Assembly: GCF_014641555.1 (NCBI RefSeq)
Contig: NZ_BMHY01000006.1
Span: 229,455-293,454, forward strand
Reading direction: 5' to 3'
From: Paenibacillus radicis (ex Gao et al. 2016)
GTDB lineage: Bacteria > Bacillota > Bacilli > Paenibacillales > Paenibacillaceae
Length of the DNA: 64,000 nucleotides
The notes below the pieces were generated by a model. It was not told the DNA's origin. It did no database searches and worked only from the letters and a program-made list of their open reading frames with translations. This document shows positions 43,865-52,258 of this stretch, piece after piece (the stretch's first letter is position 1; each line of letters opens with the position of its first letter). The position numbers and the translations under genes were made by a program.

Positions 43865-44818
43865 ATGAAAAAAAGGGTGTTGAAATTGGTACTTTCCATT
43901 GCAGCTCTTCTATTAATCGTGATTATAGGAGCAAGTTTTTATTTCTACAATGTCGCAATCGCGAGAGCTGATAAAAGCTTTCTTAACGGCAATCCCGATC
44001 TCGCCGTTACGGCAGCAGCAGCAGAGGCTGTTGAAATCGATGGGGATGAGTTATGGTGGGAGAAGCAGACCTTCGAGACGTGGACCCTCGTTTCCGAAGA
44101 TGGTTTGAAACTGCATGCCTATTATTTGCCCGCTGCCATAACGACGGACAAAACGGTCATTCTCGCACACGGTTATTCAGGCCAAGCCCCCCAAATGAAC
44201 AAGCTGGCTCAAATGTACAGGGAGAAGCTTGGCTACAACGTCCTTTTGCCTGATGCACGCGGACATGGCCGCAGCGAAGGACGCTATATCGGCTTCGGCT
44301 GGCCGGAACGTAAGGATTACCTCGGCTGGATCGCGAGCGTGCTTGAACGCAGCGGGACCGGCTCTCAAATCGTCCTCCATGGCGTCTCTATGGGCGGCGC
44401 GACCGTCATGATGACCAGCGGTGAGGAGCTTCCGCCTCAAGTGAAGGCCATTGTAGAAGATTGCGGCTATACTTCCGTCCAAGATGAATTATCGTACCAG
44501 TTGAAACGGATGTATCGTCTGCCTTCCTTTCCGCTGCTGCAATCCACCAGCCTGCTCACTAAAATACGAGCTGGCTACGCATTTAATGAAGCTTCAGCGT
44601 TGAAGCAAGTGAAAAAAACGGATAAGCCGATGCTGTTCATCCACGGTGACGCCGACTTGTTCGTTCCGACCGACATGGTCTACGAGCTGTACGAGAATGG
44701 CCCGCAGCATAAGAAGCTCTATGTCGTGCCGGGGGCGGGACATGGCCAAGCCCGGCAGACCGACCCGGTCGCTTACGATCGGGAAGTATCGGAGTTTATT
44801 GGGGCTTATGTGAAATAG
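43865..44818 (+). CDS. Membrane-anchored alpha/beta hydrolase
   Basis: 317-aa hydrolase with an N-terminal anchor (LKLVLSIAALLLIVIIGASFYFYN) and an extracytoplasmic catalytic domain. ILAHGYSGQAPQMNKLAQMY is the oxyanion region, LHGVSMGGATVM carries the nucleophile Ser, FIHGDADLFVP the acid and GAGHGQA the His. It resembles the YqkD-type hydrolases. GGGAGG lies 6 nt before the chosen ATG; the 39-codon upstream extension was discarded. Confidence 0.87.
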   Translation: MKKRVLKLVLSIAALLLIVIIGASFYFYNVAIARADKSFLNGNPDLAVTAAAAEAVEIDGDELWWEKQTFETWTLVSEDGLKLHAYYLPAAITTDKTVILAHGYSGQAPQMNKLAQMYREKLGYNVLLPDARGHGRSEGRYIGFGWPERKDYLGWIASVLERSGTGSQIVLHGVSMGGATVMMTSGEELPPQVKAIVEDCGYTSVQDELSYQLKRMYRLPSFPLLQSTSLLTKIRAGYAFNEASALKQVKKTDKPMLFIHGDADLFVPTDMVYELYENGPQHKKLYVVPGAGHGQARQTDPVAYDREVSEFIGAYVK

Positions 44819-44825
44819 TGATATG

Positions 44826-44860
44826 AAAGGCTGTCGAGATGATCTCGGCAGCCTTTTTCC
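44826..44860 (+). terminator. Terminator of the hydrolase gene
   Basis: AAGGCTGTCGAGAT/ATCTCGGCAGCCTT followed by TTTTCC; related in sequence to the pst terminator. Confidence 0.88.
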
Positions 44861-44881
44861 TTGCACGCATCACCCCCGGGA

Positions 44882-45056
44882 TCGCTACGTGTTTCGGTCC
44901 ATGCCGGCGTTCTCGCTCGCAACCCCCGGGTTCGCTGCGCATTTCGGTTCATGCCGCTATTCTTGATCCCATTGTCCAATCGTTTTCACGATGATAAATG
45001 GATTGAATCTGCAAAAAATCGTCCTGAACTCGAAACACTCTGCTCACCCTATGCCG
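44882..45056. repeat. Fold-back intergenic repeat, copy R3 with an extra partial left end
   Basis: A partial left end (44882-44900, CTACGTGTTTCGGTCC) is followed by a full diverged copy (44932-45056, TCGCTGCGCATTTCGGTT to CTCGAAACACTCTGCTCACC). The gap 44861-45586 otherwise holds element C5 and nothing coding that I can support. Confidence 0.7.
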
Positions 45057-45255
45057 CACAGTATCGACAGATCAACAACAAACAACACATAGGGATAATT
45101 ACACTTACAACTAAGACTACAGCGCGTCAAATCAACATATACTACTTCCTAGTCAACTCTGCTCTGAACCGTCCACCCGTTTCCAATTAGCGGGATAGTT
45201 GTTATGCGATTGTTTTCCATATATTAACACAAAAACTTCTCAATACTACCAGGAA

Positions 45256-45468
45256 ACGAATCTGTTTCGCTAATTAACGAAGACCGGTTCGCTGATATGA
45301 CTCTAAAACCTGTGAATCGGAGCTGCACTTCAGCATTAGCGAAAAGACTTTCGCTATTGGAGAAGCTATGTTCTCGGAAAGCGAAGTTTAGTTCGCTGCA
45401 GCTTCTGCCGCCGCAATTCACCTCCTGCAGAACGAACTTTGATTCGTTATTTTGCGAAGCAGGTTCGC
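45256..45468. repeat. Symmetric seven-palindrome element, copy C5
   Basis: Palindromes at 45256-45270, 45277-45292, 45339-45354, 45381-45396, 45432-45447 and 45454-45468. Offsets from the midpoint 45367.5 are 21/21, 83/72 and 104.5/93.5. The sequence between palindromes has diverged from C3/C4, but their number, order and N5/N6 lengths are kept. The central palindrome is degenerate (GAAGCTATGTTC). Confidence 0.85.
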
Positions 45469-45586
45469 TAAAGTTCTCGGCCGCCACAGTGCCCCCAGTA
45501 ATCAACTCAGGTTGTGCGACGAGAGAGCAAAGTAGTCCACACCTCTGAATAGTTGCATGACCACGTAATTTAGTGTGCTCCCTAAA

Positions 45587-45616
45587 ATAAAAAGAGACTG
45601 CCTTCCGCAGGCAGCC
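45587..45616 (-). terminator. Terminator of the isochorismatase-like gene
   Basis: CTGCCT-GCGG-AAGGCAG stem followed on the minus strand by TCTCTTTTTATTTT. Confidence 0.75.
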
Positions 45617-45645
45617 CCTTGTATTTTATAGATTTACAACTTTGT

Positions 45646-46179
45646 TCAGACGCTGGCAAACGATATGTCGTTTGTTGCTTTGGCAGCCACGATGCGGCCG
45701 AGCTCTTCATTGCAGCGGGCAATAATCGCTGGAGCCGTACTTTCAGCATTGTCCCAAGTACTGTGCGCATCCGTTACGAGGGTAACAGAGTAGCCCAGCC
45801 CGATAGCGCCTTTGCACGTTGCTTCCACACAATACTCGCTTTGCATTCCTGCTAAGATGAGATGACGAATACCCGACTGTTGAAGGCGCTCATGCAAATC
45901 CGTATCAAGGAATGCATTCGGCGTCGTCTTGTGAATGATGGAATCAGCCTTTTCTGGAGCTAACTCGCTATGGATTTCCCACGGCCTCGTTCCCTTAACC
46001 AATGGGCCGTTTTCAGGCGGCTCGTTATGCTGGATGTAGTAGATCGGAGCCCCATTTTTTCGCGCTTCGGCCAATAGCTGCTTCATATTATCGAGAACCG
46101 TACGGGCATTGTATACCGAATTACCCTCCGCCAGCATATCGTTTTGTGCGTCAACGATCAGCAAAACTGTTGATTCCAT
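45646..46179 (-). CDS. Isochorismatase-family cysteine hydrolase
   Basis: 177-aa hydrolase of the isochorismatase-like fold. The catalytic Asp lies in LLIVDAQNDML, Lys in IIHKTTPNAFLDTDL and Cys in AGMQSEYCVEATCKGAIGLGY. Members hydrolyse amides such as nicotinamide or ureidoacrylate, or other substrates; the substrate here is not clear. AAGGAGG lies 8 nt before the chosen ATG, overlapping a discarded GTG start. Confidence 0.88.
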   Translation of the reverse strand: MESTVLLIVDAQNDMLAEGNSVYNARTVLDNMKQLLAEARKNGAPIYYIQHNEPPENGPLVKGTRPWEIHSELAPEKADSIIHKTTPNAFLDTDLHERLQQSGIRHLILAGMQSEYCVEATCKGAIGLGYSVTLVTDAHSTWDNAESTAPAIIARCNEELGRIVAAKATNDISFASV

Positions 46180-46220
46180 GCGTGACTCCTCCTTCACCCA
46201 GAGAGCACTCTAACTCTTTG

Positions 46221-46394
46221 CTATCCAATAAATTGGTTGGCATGCAGCTTAACTTCCTCGATGCTCACATCTTTTATTTTCTTATCACGAACATCTTTCC
46301 AGTTCTCGTAATAATCTTGCTTCATATAGACATTCATATCGAATCTGCCCATGCGGAACATAACTCTATAACCAATGATTTTTTCACTTGCCAT
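46221..46394 (-). CDS. Hypothetical 57-aa soluble protein
   Basis: Not recognised. Consensus AGGAGG lies 6 nt before the ATG. The product is charged with an aromatic middle (MASEKIIGYRVMFRMGRFDM then NVYMKQDYYENWKDVRDKK) and no membrane segment. It is 41 bp upstream of the isochorismatase-like gene on the same strand and may be cotranscribed. Confidence 0.6.
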   Translation of the reverse strand: MASEKIIGYRVMFRMGRFDMNVYMKQDYYENWKDVRDKKIKDVSIEEVKLHANQFIG

Positions 46395-46689
46395 CGTGCA
46401 CCTCCTGAAGAACTGTGCAAACAGTGCCGCAAAGCCTATCGCTGCTCTATTTCTCCATTATAATAGCTATATGCTTTAACTTCTATCATTGGAATCATTA
46501 CTCCTACATCGTATCATAATTCAATACCTGAGCCGCAATACCTTCGAAAATTGTTATAAAGATTGAATTCATTCTTGCGTAAAGAACTCATTATCGCCAC
46601 TTTCTTACTCAACGCTCCCCAAACGTGAAATACCAATAACTTCACTGTCTCTTATGAGAGGGTTCTCCGTACCATCACTAGAGCAAAAT

Positions 46690-46905
46690 CAAAGGCCGCC
46701 ATAATCGAAAGGCTGGATCTCACAGCCTACATCTCGCATGAATCGTTCGCCCACTTCCCCAGCGATATTCTGGCTGAAGCCAGCAAGCTGGGTGTATAGC
46801 TCCCTCGGCTTGCGGCTATGAAGCGGTATTTCCAATAAACCATAAGCGATACTCTAACGGCGAAACATATAGATTCCATATTGTAGAATCTCGAAAGGTT
46901 TAATT
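46690..46905 (-). pseudogene. Degenerate coding remnant of unknown family
   Basis: A protein-like frame reads KPFEILQYGIYMFRR, then an in-frame TAG, then SIAYGLLEIPLHSRKPRELY and TQLAGFSQNIAGEVGERFMR down to FDYGGL and a stop. Composition looks protein-like on both sides of the stop, and no ribosome site or start is seen. It abuts the MITE-like element. Family not recognised; could also be chance. The rest of the 46395-47128 gap is AT-rich with nothing else supported. Confidence 0.3.
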
Positions 46906-46916
46906 CAAAGCACACT

Positions 46917-47085
46917 AAAAGGGGCTGTCCCAGAAGCAGTTTACAAAAAATTAGCCCCCACTTTTTGTGCGATATTCAAGTAAAAAAGAACCTTCAGATC
47001 CACTTTCTTCGTGGTTTTGAAGGTTCTTTTGCACATACTATGGGATTCTCTCACTCGGGCTTCCCCTTTTGGGACAGCCCCTTTT
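46917..47085. mobile_element. MITE-like element with perfect 16-bp terminal inverted repeats
   Basis: AAAAGGGGCTGTCCCA (46917-46932) is exactly inverted at 47070-47085, enclosing 137 bp without coding capacity. An internal hairpin (AAAGAACCTTCA/TGAAGGTTCTTT) lies in the middle. GGGGCTGTCCC-type ends occur on several bacterial IS elements, so this may be a non-autonomous derivative. No clear target duplication is seen. It also sits where an hxl terminator is expected. Confidence 0.75.
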
Positions 47086-47128
47086 TATTTAATGAACAAG
47101 ATAACAACTATTACAGGCTGCACTTATC

Positions 47129-47716
47129 CTACTCTAGATTAGCATGTCTGCCATACATCGTCGCGGAATCCAACTGCCGGCTCTCCATTAACTTCAGCAC
47201 AACCGCGTCGCAAAAAACTAGCAGCGTCTGCTCGAACAAGGCCCCCATAGGTTGGATGGACTTGTATCCATTGCCTGATGGTTGGATGGTCTTGTATCCA
47301 TTGCCTGATTGCTCTTTAGTAGACCCCGGCAATCTGACGATGATATCTGTCATTTTTCCAATGGTTGATTCGGGAGAAATCGTAATAATCGCAACTGTTC
47401 CGCCTAAGCTTTTGGCTTTCTCGGCCATGGGCACCAGGCTTCTTGTCTCTCCCGAACCGGATCCGATAATGAATAGATCCTCTTTTCCTAAGTTTGGAGT
47501 TACTGTCTCACCTACCACATACACTTCGATACCCATTTGCATCATACGCATGGCAAACGCCCGTATCATCAAACCCGATCTTCCCGCTCCCGCTACAAAA
47601 ACTTTGCTCGCTCGAAGGATGTGATCCGCCAATATGCTGGCTTCTTCCTCTGCAATGAGAGCTAACGTTTGATTCAGCTCTTTTACAATTTCAGCTCCAT
47701 ACTCATTTATTCGCAT
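47129..47716 (-). CDS. hxlB: 6-phospho-3-hexuloisomerase
   Basis: Second enzyme of the ribulose-monophosphate route: isomerises hexulose-6-phosphate to fructose-6-phosphate, giving formaldehyde fixation with HxlA. The SIS domain shows VFVAGAGRSGLMIRAFAMRMMQMG and IGSGSGETRSL. SGNGYKTIQP (137-146) is directly followed by SGNGYKSIQP (147-156), a 10-residue tandem duplication just before the conserved PMGALFEQ. The family normally has this segment once. The frame is intact. Confidence 0.92.
   Translation of the reverse strand: MRINEYGAEIVKELNQTLALIAEEEASILADHILRASKVFVAGAGRSGLMIRAFAMRMMQMGIEVYVVGETVTPNLGKEDLFIIGSGSGETRSLVPMAEKAKSLGGTVAIITISPESTIGKMTDIIVRLPGSTKEQSGNGYKTIQPSGNGYKSIQPMGALFEQTLLVFCDAVVLKLMESRQLDSATMYGRHANLE
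47250..47309. repeat. 30-bp in-frame tandem duplication inside hxlB
   Basis: Two 30-bp copies (47250-47279 and 47280-47309) differing at one base. Confidence 0.9.
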
Positions 47717-47722
47717 CAGGCA

Positions 47723-48355
47723 TTATCCTTGTTTAATTAATTTTTGCATTTCAGCGGCCGTAGCCGGTTTATCTTCCGAACCGGTAATTCCGCCGCCTAC
47801 AATAATAAGATCAGGCTTCGCTTTAATGACCTCTGGCAATGTACTCAATTTAATGCCGCCTGCGACTGCTACTTTTGCATGCTTCACGACGCGCTTGATC
47901 GTCATCAGATCCTCAAACGAGTTTTTGCCTATAGCTTGAAGATCATAACCCGTATGCACACAGATGTAATCCACTCCAAACGCATCGAGCTCCTTCGCCC
48001 GTCCTTCAATATCGTGAACGCCAATCATATCGACCAAAATCTGTTTCTGTTGTTTCTTAGCCTCTTCCACTGCGCCCTTGATCGTCATATCCTCAGCTAC
48101 GCCAAGAATCGTGATAATGTCAGCACCAGCTTCAGATGCCTTCATCACTTCATAACCAGCGGCATCCATCACTTTGAGATCCGCCAGCACTTTCAGGTCA
48201 GGGAATGCCTCTTTAATTTCCTTAACAGCTCTGAGTCCCTCATTAATGACAACCGGCGTGCCGATCTCAACGATATCGATATAAGGCTCGACTTCTTTTA
48301 TCAGTTGCTTCGCTTCCGGGATATTGACCAAGTCTAATGCTAGTTGCAGTTCCAT
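47723..48355 (-). CDS. hxlA: 3-hexulose-6-phosphate synthase
   Basis: Condenses formaldehyde with ribulose-5-phosphate, in formaldehyde detoxification or fixation. 210-aa orotidine-decarboxylase-like barrel. LADLKVMDAAGYEVMKASEAGADIITILG has the catalytic DxK pattern, and VAGGIKLSTLPEVIKAKPDLIIVGGGITG binds phosphate. AAGGAGAG precedes the ATG. hxlB follows after 6 bp. Divergent from hxlR, its likely activator. Confidence 0.94.
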   Translation of the reverse strand: MELQLALDLVNIPEAKQLIKEVEPYIDIVEIGTPVVINEGLRAVKEIKEAFPDLKVLADLKVMDAAGYEVMKASEAGADIITILGVAEDMTIKGAVEEAKKQQKQILVDMIGVHDIEGRAKELDAFGVDYICVHTGYDLQAIGKNSFEDLMTIKRVVKHAKVAVAGGIKLSTLPEVIKAKPDLIIVGGGITGSEDKPATAAEMQKLIKQG

Positions 48356-48401
48356 TTATATTTCTCTCCTTATGCATTTTATTTATGGAATGAATCTTTG
48401 G

Positions 48402-48407
48402 TATAAT
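48402..48407 (+). promoter_or_regulatory. -10 box of hxlR
   Basis: Perfect TATAAT 137 bp before the hxlR start; no clear -35. Confidence 0.4.
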
Positions 48408-48501
48408 GATGCGACTATCATTCACAATCATGCTAGCTGCCGGCTGTTCAAATACTAAAGGATGTATTCACAAAAGAGAAGAATGCACTTTAATGTGCGG
48501 T

Positions 48502-48519
48502 GGTTACAAAAAAGTAACC
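48502..48519. promoter_or_regulatory. Candidate HxlR operator
   Basis: GGTTACAAAAAAGTAACC, a perfect 6-bp-arm inverted repeat within the hxlR leader, 25 bp before the start codon. Its form suits a winged-helix dimer. Confidence 0.5.
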
Positions 48520-48543
48520 TTTGTGCTGGGAGGAGGAAGTCAG

Positions 48544-48921
48544 ATGTCCGATCTACGAAAAGAAATTATGGACAAGGTCAGCAATGGGGATTTCAACTGT
48601 GAAAAAGAATTGACTCTGTCCGTTATTGGCGGCAAGTGGAAATTGATTATTCTCTGGCATTTAGGAAAACAAGGTCCCCAGCGCTTCAGTGAACTTCAGA
48701 GGCTGCTGCCGAAAATTACGCATAAAATGCTGACAAGTCAGCTGAAAGAATTAATGGATGACGGCATTATTCATCGAGAAGTATTTCCGGAAGTGCCTCC
48801 GAGGGTCGAATATTCGATGACTGAGCTTGGAATGACGCTGCTGCCGATTTTGGAGATGATGTACACATGGGGCAAAAACCGAATAACGGATATTAAAAAA
48901 ATGCAGGAACAGCCTTCATAA
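48544..48921 (+). CDS. hxlR: HxlR-family transcriptional regulator
   Basis: 125-aa winged-helix regulator. [24 protein letters not shown] has the conserved N-terminal Cys sensed in this family, and [35 protein letters not shown] is the DNA-binding helix. GGAGGAGG lies 7 nt before the chosen ATG; a 46-codon upstream extension was discarded. Divergent from hxlAB, which it most likely activates in response to formaldehyde. Confidence 0.9.
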   Translation: MSDLRKEIMDKVSNGDFNCEKELTLSVIGGKWKLIILWHLGKQGPQRFSELQRLLPKITHKMLTSQLKELMDDGIIHREVFPEVPPRVEYSMTELGMTLLPILEMMYTWGKNRITDIKKMQEQPS

Positions 48922-48948
48922 CAATAGGAATAGATATCGCTGGGACAA

Positions 48949-48988
48949 AAAAACGGACTCGCCTTAATAATGGCAAGTCCGTTTTGTT
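48949..48988. terminator. Terminator between hxlR and argC
   Basis: AAACGGACT...AGTCCGTTT stem with A7 before it and TTTTG after it, usable from both sides. Confidence 0.85.
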
Positions 48989-49023
48989 TATAACTTTCAA
49001 TAATCGCACATTAAACGCTTTTC

Positions 49024-49971
49024 TTAGATCAAACCATTACCTTCATCGAATCCGAGCATGAGATTCATACTTTGTATAGCCGCACCTGATGCCCCTTTGC
49101 CTAAATTATCGTATCTTGAAATAATATTGATTTTGTCTCCTTGTCCAAAAACAAAAATTTCGAGCTGGTTCGTATCATTACACTCCGACAACATAAAATG
49201 GCCTTCATCGAGATAAGCCTCTGAGTCGTAAGGCATGACATGCACGAAACGCTCTCCTTCAAAATACGCCGACAATGCATCATGTACATCTTTTGCAGTG
49301 GCATTCTTCATATACCTGCTCGCTAACGGAATCGACATCGCGATTCCTTGTGCATAATTCGCTTTGATAGGTGTAAATATCGGCTCATAGGCAAGTCCGG
49401 AATACAACTTCATCTCGGGGAGGTGCTTATGATTAAGCTGCATGGAATAATGCCTAGGCACATTCAGCTTTTTCTCAGCCGCAATGGTTGGATTCTCGTA
49501 TTCCTCAATGCCGCTTCGTCCAGCACCGGAATAGCCTGTCAGAGAGTTGCACGTAACCGGATAATCTTGTGGAAGTATGCCCGCCTCAATCAGCGGTCTT
49601 GTTGAAAGAATAAAACCGGTAGCATGACAGCCGGGAACGGAAACTCTGGTTGCGCTGCGGATCAACTCACGTTGATTTTTCAACTCAGGCAAACCATAAG
49701 CCCAATGACGATCCGTTCTAAACACGGTACTCGCATTAATAATCTTCGTTTTTTCATTCTTTACAAGCGCAACAGACTCTTGTGCAGCCGAATCGGGAAG
49801 ACAAAGAAATACGAGATCCGCTGCATTCAAATATTCGCTTCGTGCTTCGGCATCTTTTCTTTTGCTTGTGTCTATTCTAAGTATTTCGATATCCGACAGT
49901 TTGGATAAATACTCAAAAATCTTCAACCCGGTCGTACCCTCTTGCCCGTCAACAAACACTTTATACGGCAT
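49024..49971 (-). CDS. argC: N-acetyl-gamma-glutamyl-phosphate reductase, short (type 2) form
   Basis: NADPH-dependent reductase of arginine synthesis. KVFVDGQEGTTGLKIFEYL is the nucleotide-binding start of the short ArgC type, and the catalytic Cys is in RVSVPGCHATGFIL. NSLTGYSGAGRSG and RHYSMQLNHKHLPE are further family blocks. GAGGAGAAGG precedes the chosen ATG. It is a single gene with no other arg gene nearby, which is atypical because type-1 argC usually leads an argCJBD cluster. Confidence 0.92.
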   Translation of the reverse strand: MPYKVFVDGQEGTTGLKIFEYLSKLSDIEILRIDTSKRKDAEARSEYLNAADLVFLCLPDSAAQESVALVKNEKTKIINASTVFRTDRHWAYGLPELKNQRELIRSATRVSVPGCHATGFILSTRPLIEAGILPQDYPVTCNSLTGYSGAGRSGIEEYENPTIAAEKKLNVPRHYSMQLNHKHLPEMKLYSGLAYEPIFTPIKANYAQGIAMSIPLASRYMKNATAKDVHDALSAYFEGERFVHVMPYDSEAYLDEGHFMLSECNDTNQLEIFVFGQGDKINIISRYDNLGKGASGAAIQSMNLMLGFDEGNGLI

Positions 49972-50006
49972 GATCCTTCTCCTCAATGAATAATTATACT
50001 CAATAA

Positions 50007-50020
50007 TGATTAATTATACA
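50007..50020 (-). promoter_or_regulatory. Candidate ARG box upstream of argC
   Basis: TGATTAATTATACA matches TGAATWWWWATTCA at 12 of 14 positions, 36 bp before argC, in an AT-rich promoter region. Confidence 0.35.
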
Positions 50021-50183
50021 TATATCCGTCATTTATTCAATCACTCATGTCACGTAAAACATTGAAAAAACTTGCTTACCCCGCTTTTGTCTTAGTCACT
50101 GTATTAGGAATAACTGCCGACTCTGCTTATAGACTAATCTGCTGACGAGCTCGTGAAAGCCGAGCGAAAAGCAACCCAGCGAC

Positions 50184-50209
50184 CGCTTAATCAGCGGTTT
50201 TTTTATTGT
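50184..50209 (+). terminator. Small orphan terminator
   Basis: CCGCT-TAATC-AGCGG followed by T7. Upstream (50047-50145) is only a 32-codon frame without ribosome site; the transcript it would end is unknown. Nothing else is seen in the argC-yutM gap. Confidence 0.6.
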
Positions 50210-50229
50210 TCGCATTTTGCAGCCAACGA

Positions 50230-50266
50230 AAAAAACCTCCCTAACGATGAGCGTTAGGGAGGTTTT
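50230..50266 (-). terminator. Terminator of the A-type carrier gene
   Basis: AAAACCTCCCTAACG/CGTTAGGGAGGTTTT, followed on the minus strand by T7. Confidence 0.92.
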
Positions 50267-50308
50267 AGCTGTAGCTATTTATGGAATTGTTAATGCGCAG
50301 TTAAGTTC

Positions 50309-50668
50309 TTAGCAAGGATCAGCAGCCGGGTTGCCCGCTGCCGTAGCCGTACGGAACGACGAGCCGCAGCCGCAAGTTGCTGTAGCATTCGGATTGTCGA
50401 TGGTGAAGCCGCCGCCCATAGCGGAGTCCTTCCAATCGATCAGCAAGCCGTTCAAATATTTCATGCTTTCCTCGTCCACAACGACCTTCAGCCCGGACAA
50501 TTCAAGCGATTTATCGCTGTCGCTTTGTTCGTCATCGAAGCCCATGCCGTAGGAGAAGCCGCTGCAGCCGCCTTCCTTAACGCCAATACGCAGGAACAAG
50601 TCCGGTGTACCTTCCTCTTCCAGCATTTCTTTTATTTTATCTGTTGCCGAATCACTAATCGTGATCAT
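50309..50668 (-). CDS. A-type iron-sulfur carrier protein (HesB/IscA/ErpA family, YutM-like)
   Basis: Delivers Fe-S clusters to target enzymes. The three conserved cysteines are present: one in KEGGCSGFSYGM and two in TATCGCGSSF. Length 119 aa. GGAGG lies 8 nt before the chosen ATG (MITISDSATDKI). The C-terminal tail RTATAAGNPAADPC is a family extension with an extra Cys. It belongs with yutJ, yuzB and yutI, which lie within 3 kb. Confidence 0.91.
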   Translation of the reverse strand: MITISDSATDKIKEMLEEEGTPDLFLRIGVKEGGCSGFSYGMGFDDEQSDSDKSLELSGLKVVVDEESMKYLNGLLIDWKDSAMGGGFTIDNPNATATCGCGSSFRTATAAGNPAADPC

Positions 50669-51079
50669 GCCGCATCCCTCCAATTTTCACTAATTGCATC
50701 CATCAGGTTACGGATAAAAAAAGCCGTTACCTACCTGTAGTATACTCCTCTTCTGGCGCTTCCTCAAGAGAATAACGCCTGTCTCATGGAGCACAAACTG
50801 CAACAATCATGTAAGCACAGTGAATTCACTTTAATGGTTGCCCCTGTTTCGGAACAGGTTTATAATAATGACAGCTTCTTAATCGGTATAGCAAGTTCTT
50901 TTTTTCACAATCGTATTCGACAAACGAATCGAGTCGTTATAGGATTCCCTTCGAACAAACAGAATCAGCTGCGCCTTCTATCAGAGACGCGGCAACCTTT
51001 TCGTTACGCCATGAAATAGAAGCGTATTTATTTAGATGATGCCTATACGAATTGTATTTAGACAAAGGAGGCTGTCAGC
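50669..51079. other. Intergenic region between the A-type carrier gene and mqnE
   Basis: About 410 bp without a supported gene. A 77-codon plus-strand frame (50786-51019) has no ribosome site. A CCTGTTTCGGAACAGG palindrome lies at about 50847-50862, followed by TTTATAATAATG, a possible promoter element for mqnE. Confidence 0.4.
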
Positions 51080-52183
51080 ATGAACACAGCTGTACAAAGC
51101 GACAATAAGCAAATGCAGGAAATCGTTGAGAAGGTCCGCCGGGGCGAGAGGCTCACGCTGGAAGACGGTGTGTTTCTATATAAATCCGACGATCTGCTTA
51201 CGATTGGACAGTTGGCGAATGAAGCCAATTTGAAGAAAAACGGTAAAAAAGTTTATTTTATCGAAAATATGAGTCTCTATTTCACGAACGTATGCGAAGC
51301 GCATTGCGCGTTTTGCAATTTCCGCAAGGATGAGGGCCAGGAAGGCGCCTATACGCTTTCGGGAGAACAGATGATTGAATATGTCGAACAGCACATTCAT
51401 CCGGGCGTACGCGAATTTCATATCGTAGGCGGCCATAATCCGCATGTGCCATTCCAATATTACGTCGATTCGATCAAAGCGTTGCATGAAAAATATCCGG
51501 AAGTAACTTTGAAAGCCTATACCGCAGCCGAGATTGATTTCTTCTCGCGCATTAGCGGATTGAGCTATAAAGAAGTGCTGCAAGAGCTCATGAAGGTCGG
51601 CTTGAAATCACTGACCGGCGGCGGCGCGGAAATTTTATCCGATCAGTATCGTAAAAAAATGCGTGTCGACAAAGCCGATGTCAGCCAATATCTCGAAGTA
51701 CACCGTACCGCTCATGAGCTTGGACTGCGGACGCATACGACGATGCTGTACGGCTCCATCGAATCCCATGAAGACCGCATCAAGCATATGCTGCAAATAC
51801 GGGATCTCCAAGACGAAACAAACGGCTTCCAGGTGTTCATTCCGCTGTCGATGCAGCCGATTAACCCGAAAGCAGGCATTCGCCGCCGGAACTCGGCGTT
51901 CGAGGATTTGAAGACGATCGCGATTAGCCGCTTGATGCTGGACAATATTCAACATATTAAAGCTTACTTCATTAATATCGGTACGCAACTGACGCAGGTC
52001 TCGCTCACAATGGGCGCTTCCGACGCACACGGCACGATTGTGAAGGAAAGAATCAGCCACGCAGCAGGCGCATTGACACCTGAGGGCATCACACGCGAGG
52101 ATCTGATCTGGCTCATTAAAGGTGCAGGGCGCATCCCGGTAGAACGGGACACCTTCTATAACGAAATCAAAGTATACGAGTAA
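51080..52183 (+). CDS. mqnE: Aminofutalosine synthase MqnE
   Basis: Radical-SAM enzyme of the futalosine route to menaquinone: joins the chorismate-derived enolpyruvyl benzoate to SAM to give aminofutalosine. The Cys motif CEAHCAFC (C72, C76, C79) binds the 4Fe-4S cluster. REFHIVGGHNPHVPFQYYVD and LTGGGAEIL fit MqnE better than the related MqnC. AAAGGAGG lies before the ATG. It probably forms one unit with yutJ 75 bp downstream. Confidence 0.9.
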   Translation: MNTAVQSDNKQMQEIVEKVRRGERLTLEDGVFLYKSDDLLTIGQLANEANLKKNGKKVYFIENMSLYFTNVCEAHCAFCNFRKDEGQEGAYTLSGEQMIEYVEQHIHPGVREFHIVGGHNPHVPFQYYVDSIKALHEKYPEVTLKAYTAAEIDFFSRISGLSYKEVLQELMKVGLKSLTGGGAEILSDQYRKKMRVDKADVSQYLEVHRTAHELGLRTHTTMLYGSIESHEDRIKHMLQIRDLQDETNGFQVFIPLSMQPINPKAGIRRRNSAFEDLKTIAISRLMLDNIQHIKAYFINIGTQLTQVSLTMGASDAHGTIVKERISHAAGALTPEGITREDLIWLIKGAGRIPVERDTFYNEIKVYE

Positions 52184-52258
52184 TTGACCATACGGACGCA
52201 CATATTAGTATCATAAAATCGGCATCATTACAGACATTTGATAGGGTAGGGAACCGGA

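Noticed and set aside
50047..50145. 32-codon plus-strand frame resembling a signal peptide (MSRKTLKKLAYPAFVLVTVL)
   Set aside because: No ribosome site; a terminator follows about 40 bp later, but the case for a gene is too weak.
50786..51019. 77-codon plus-strand frame before mqnE
   Set aside because: No ribosome site and no recognisable family.
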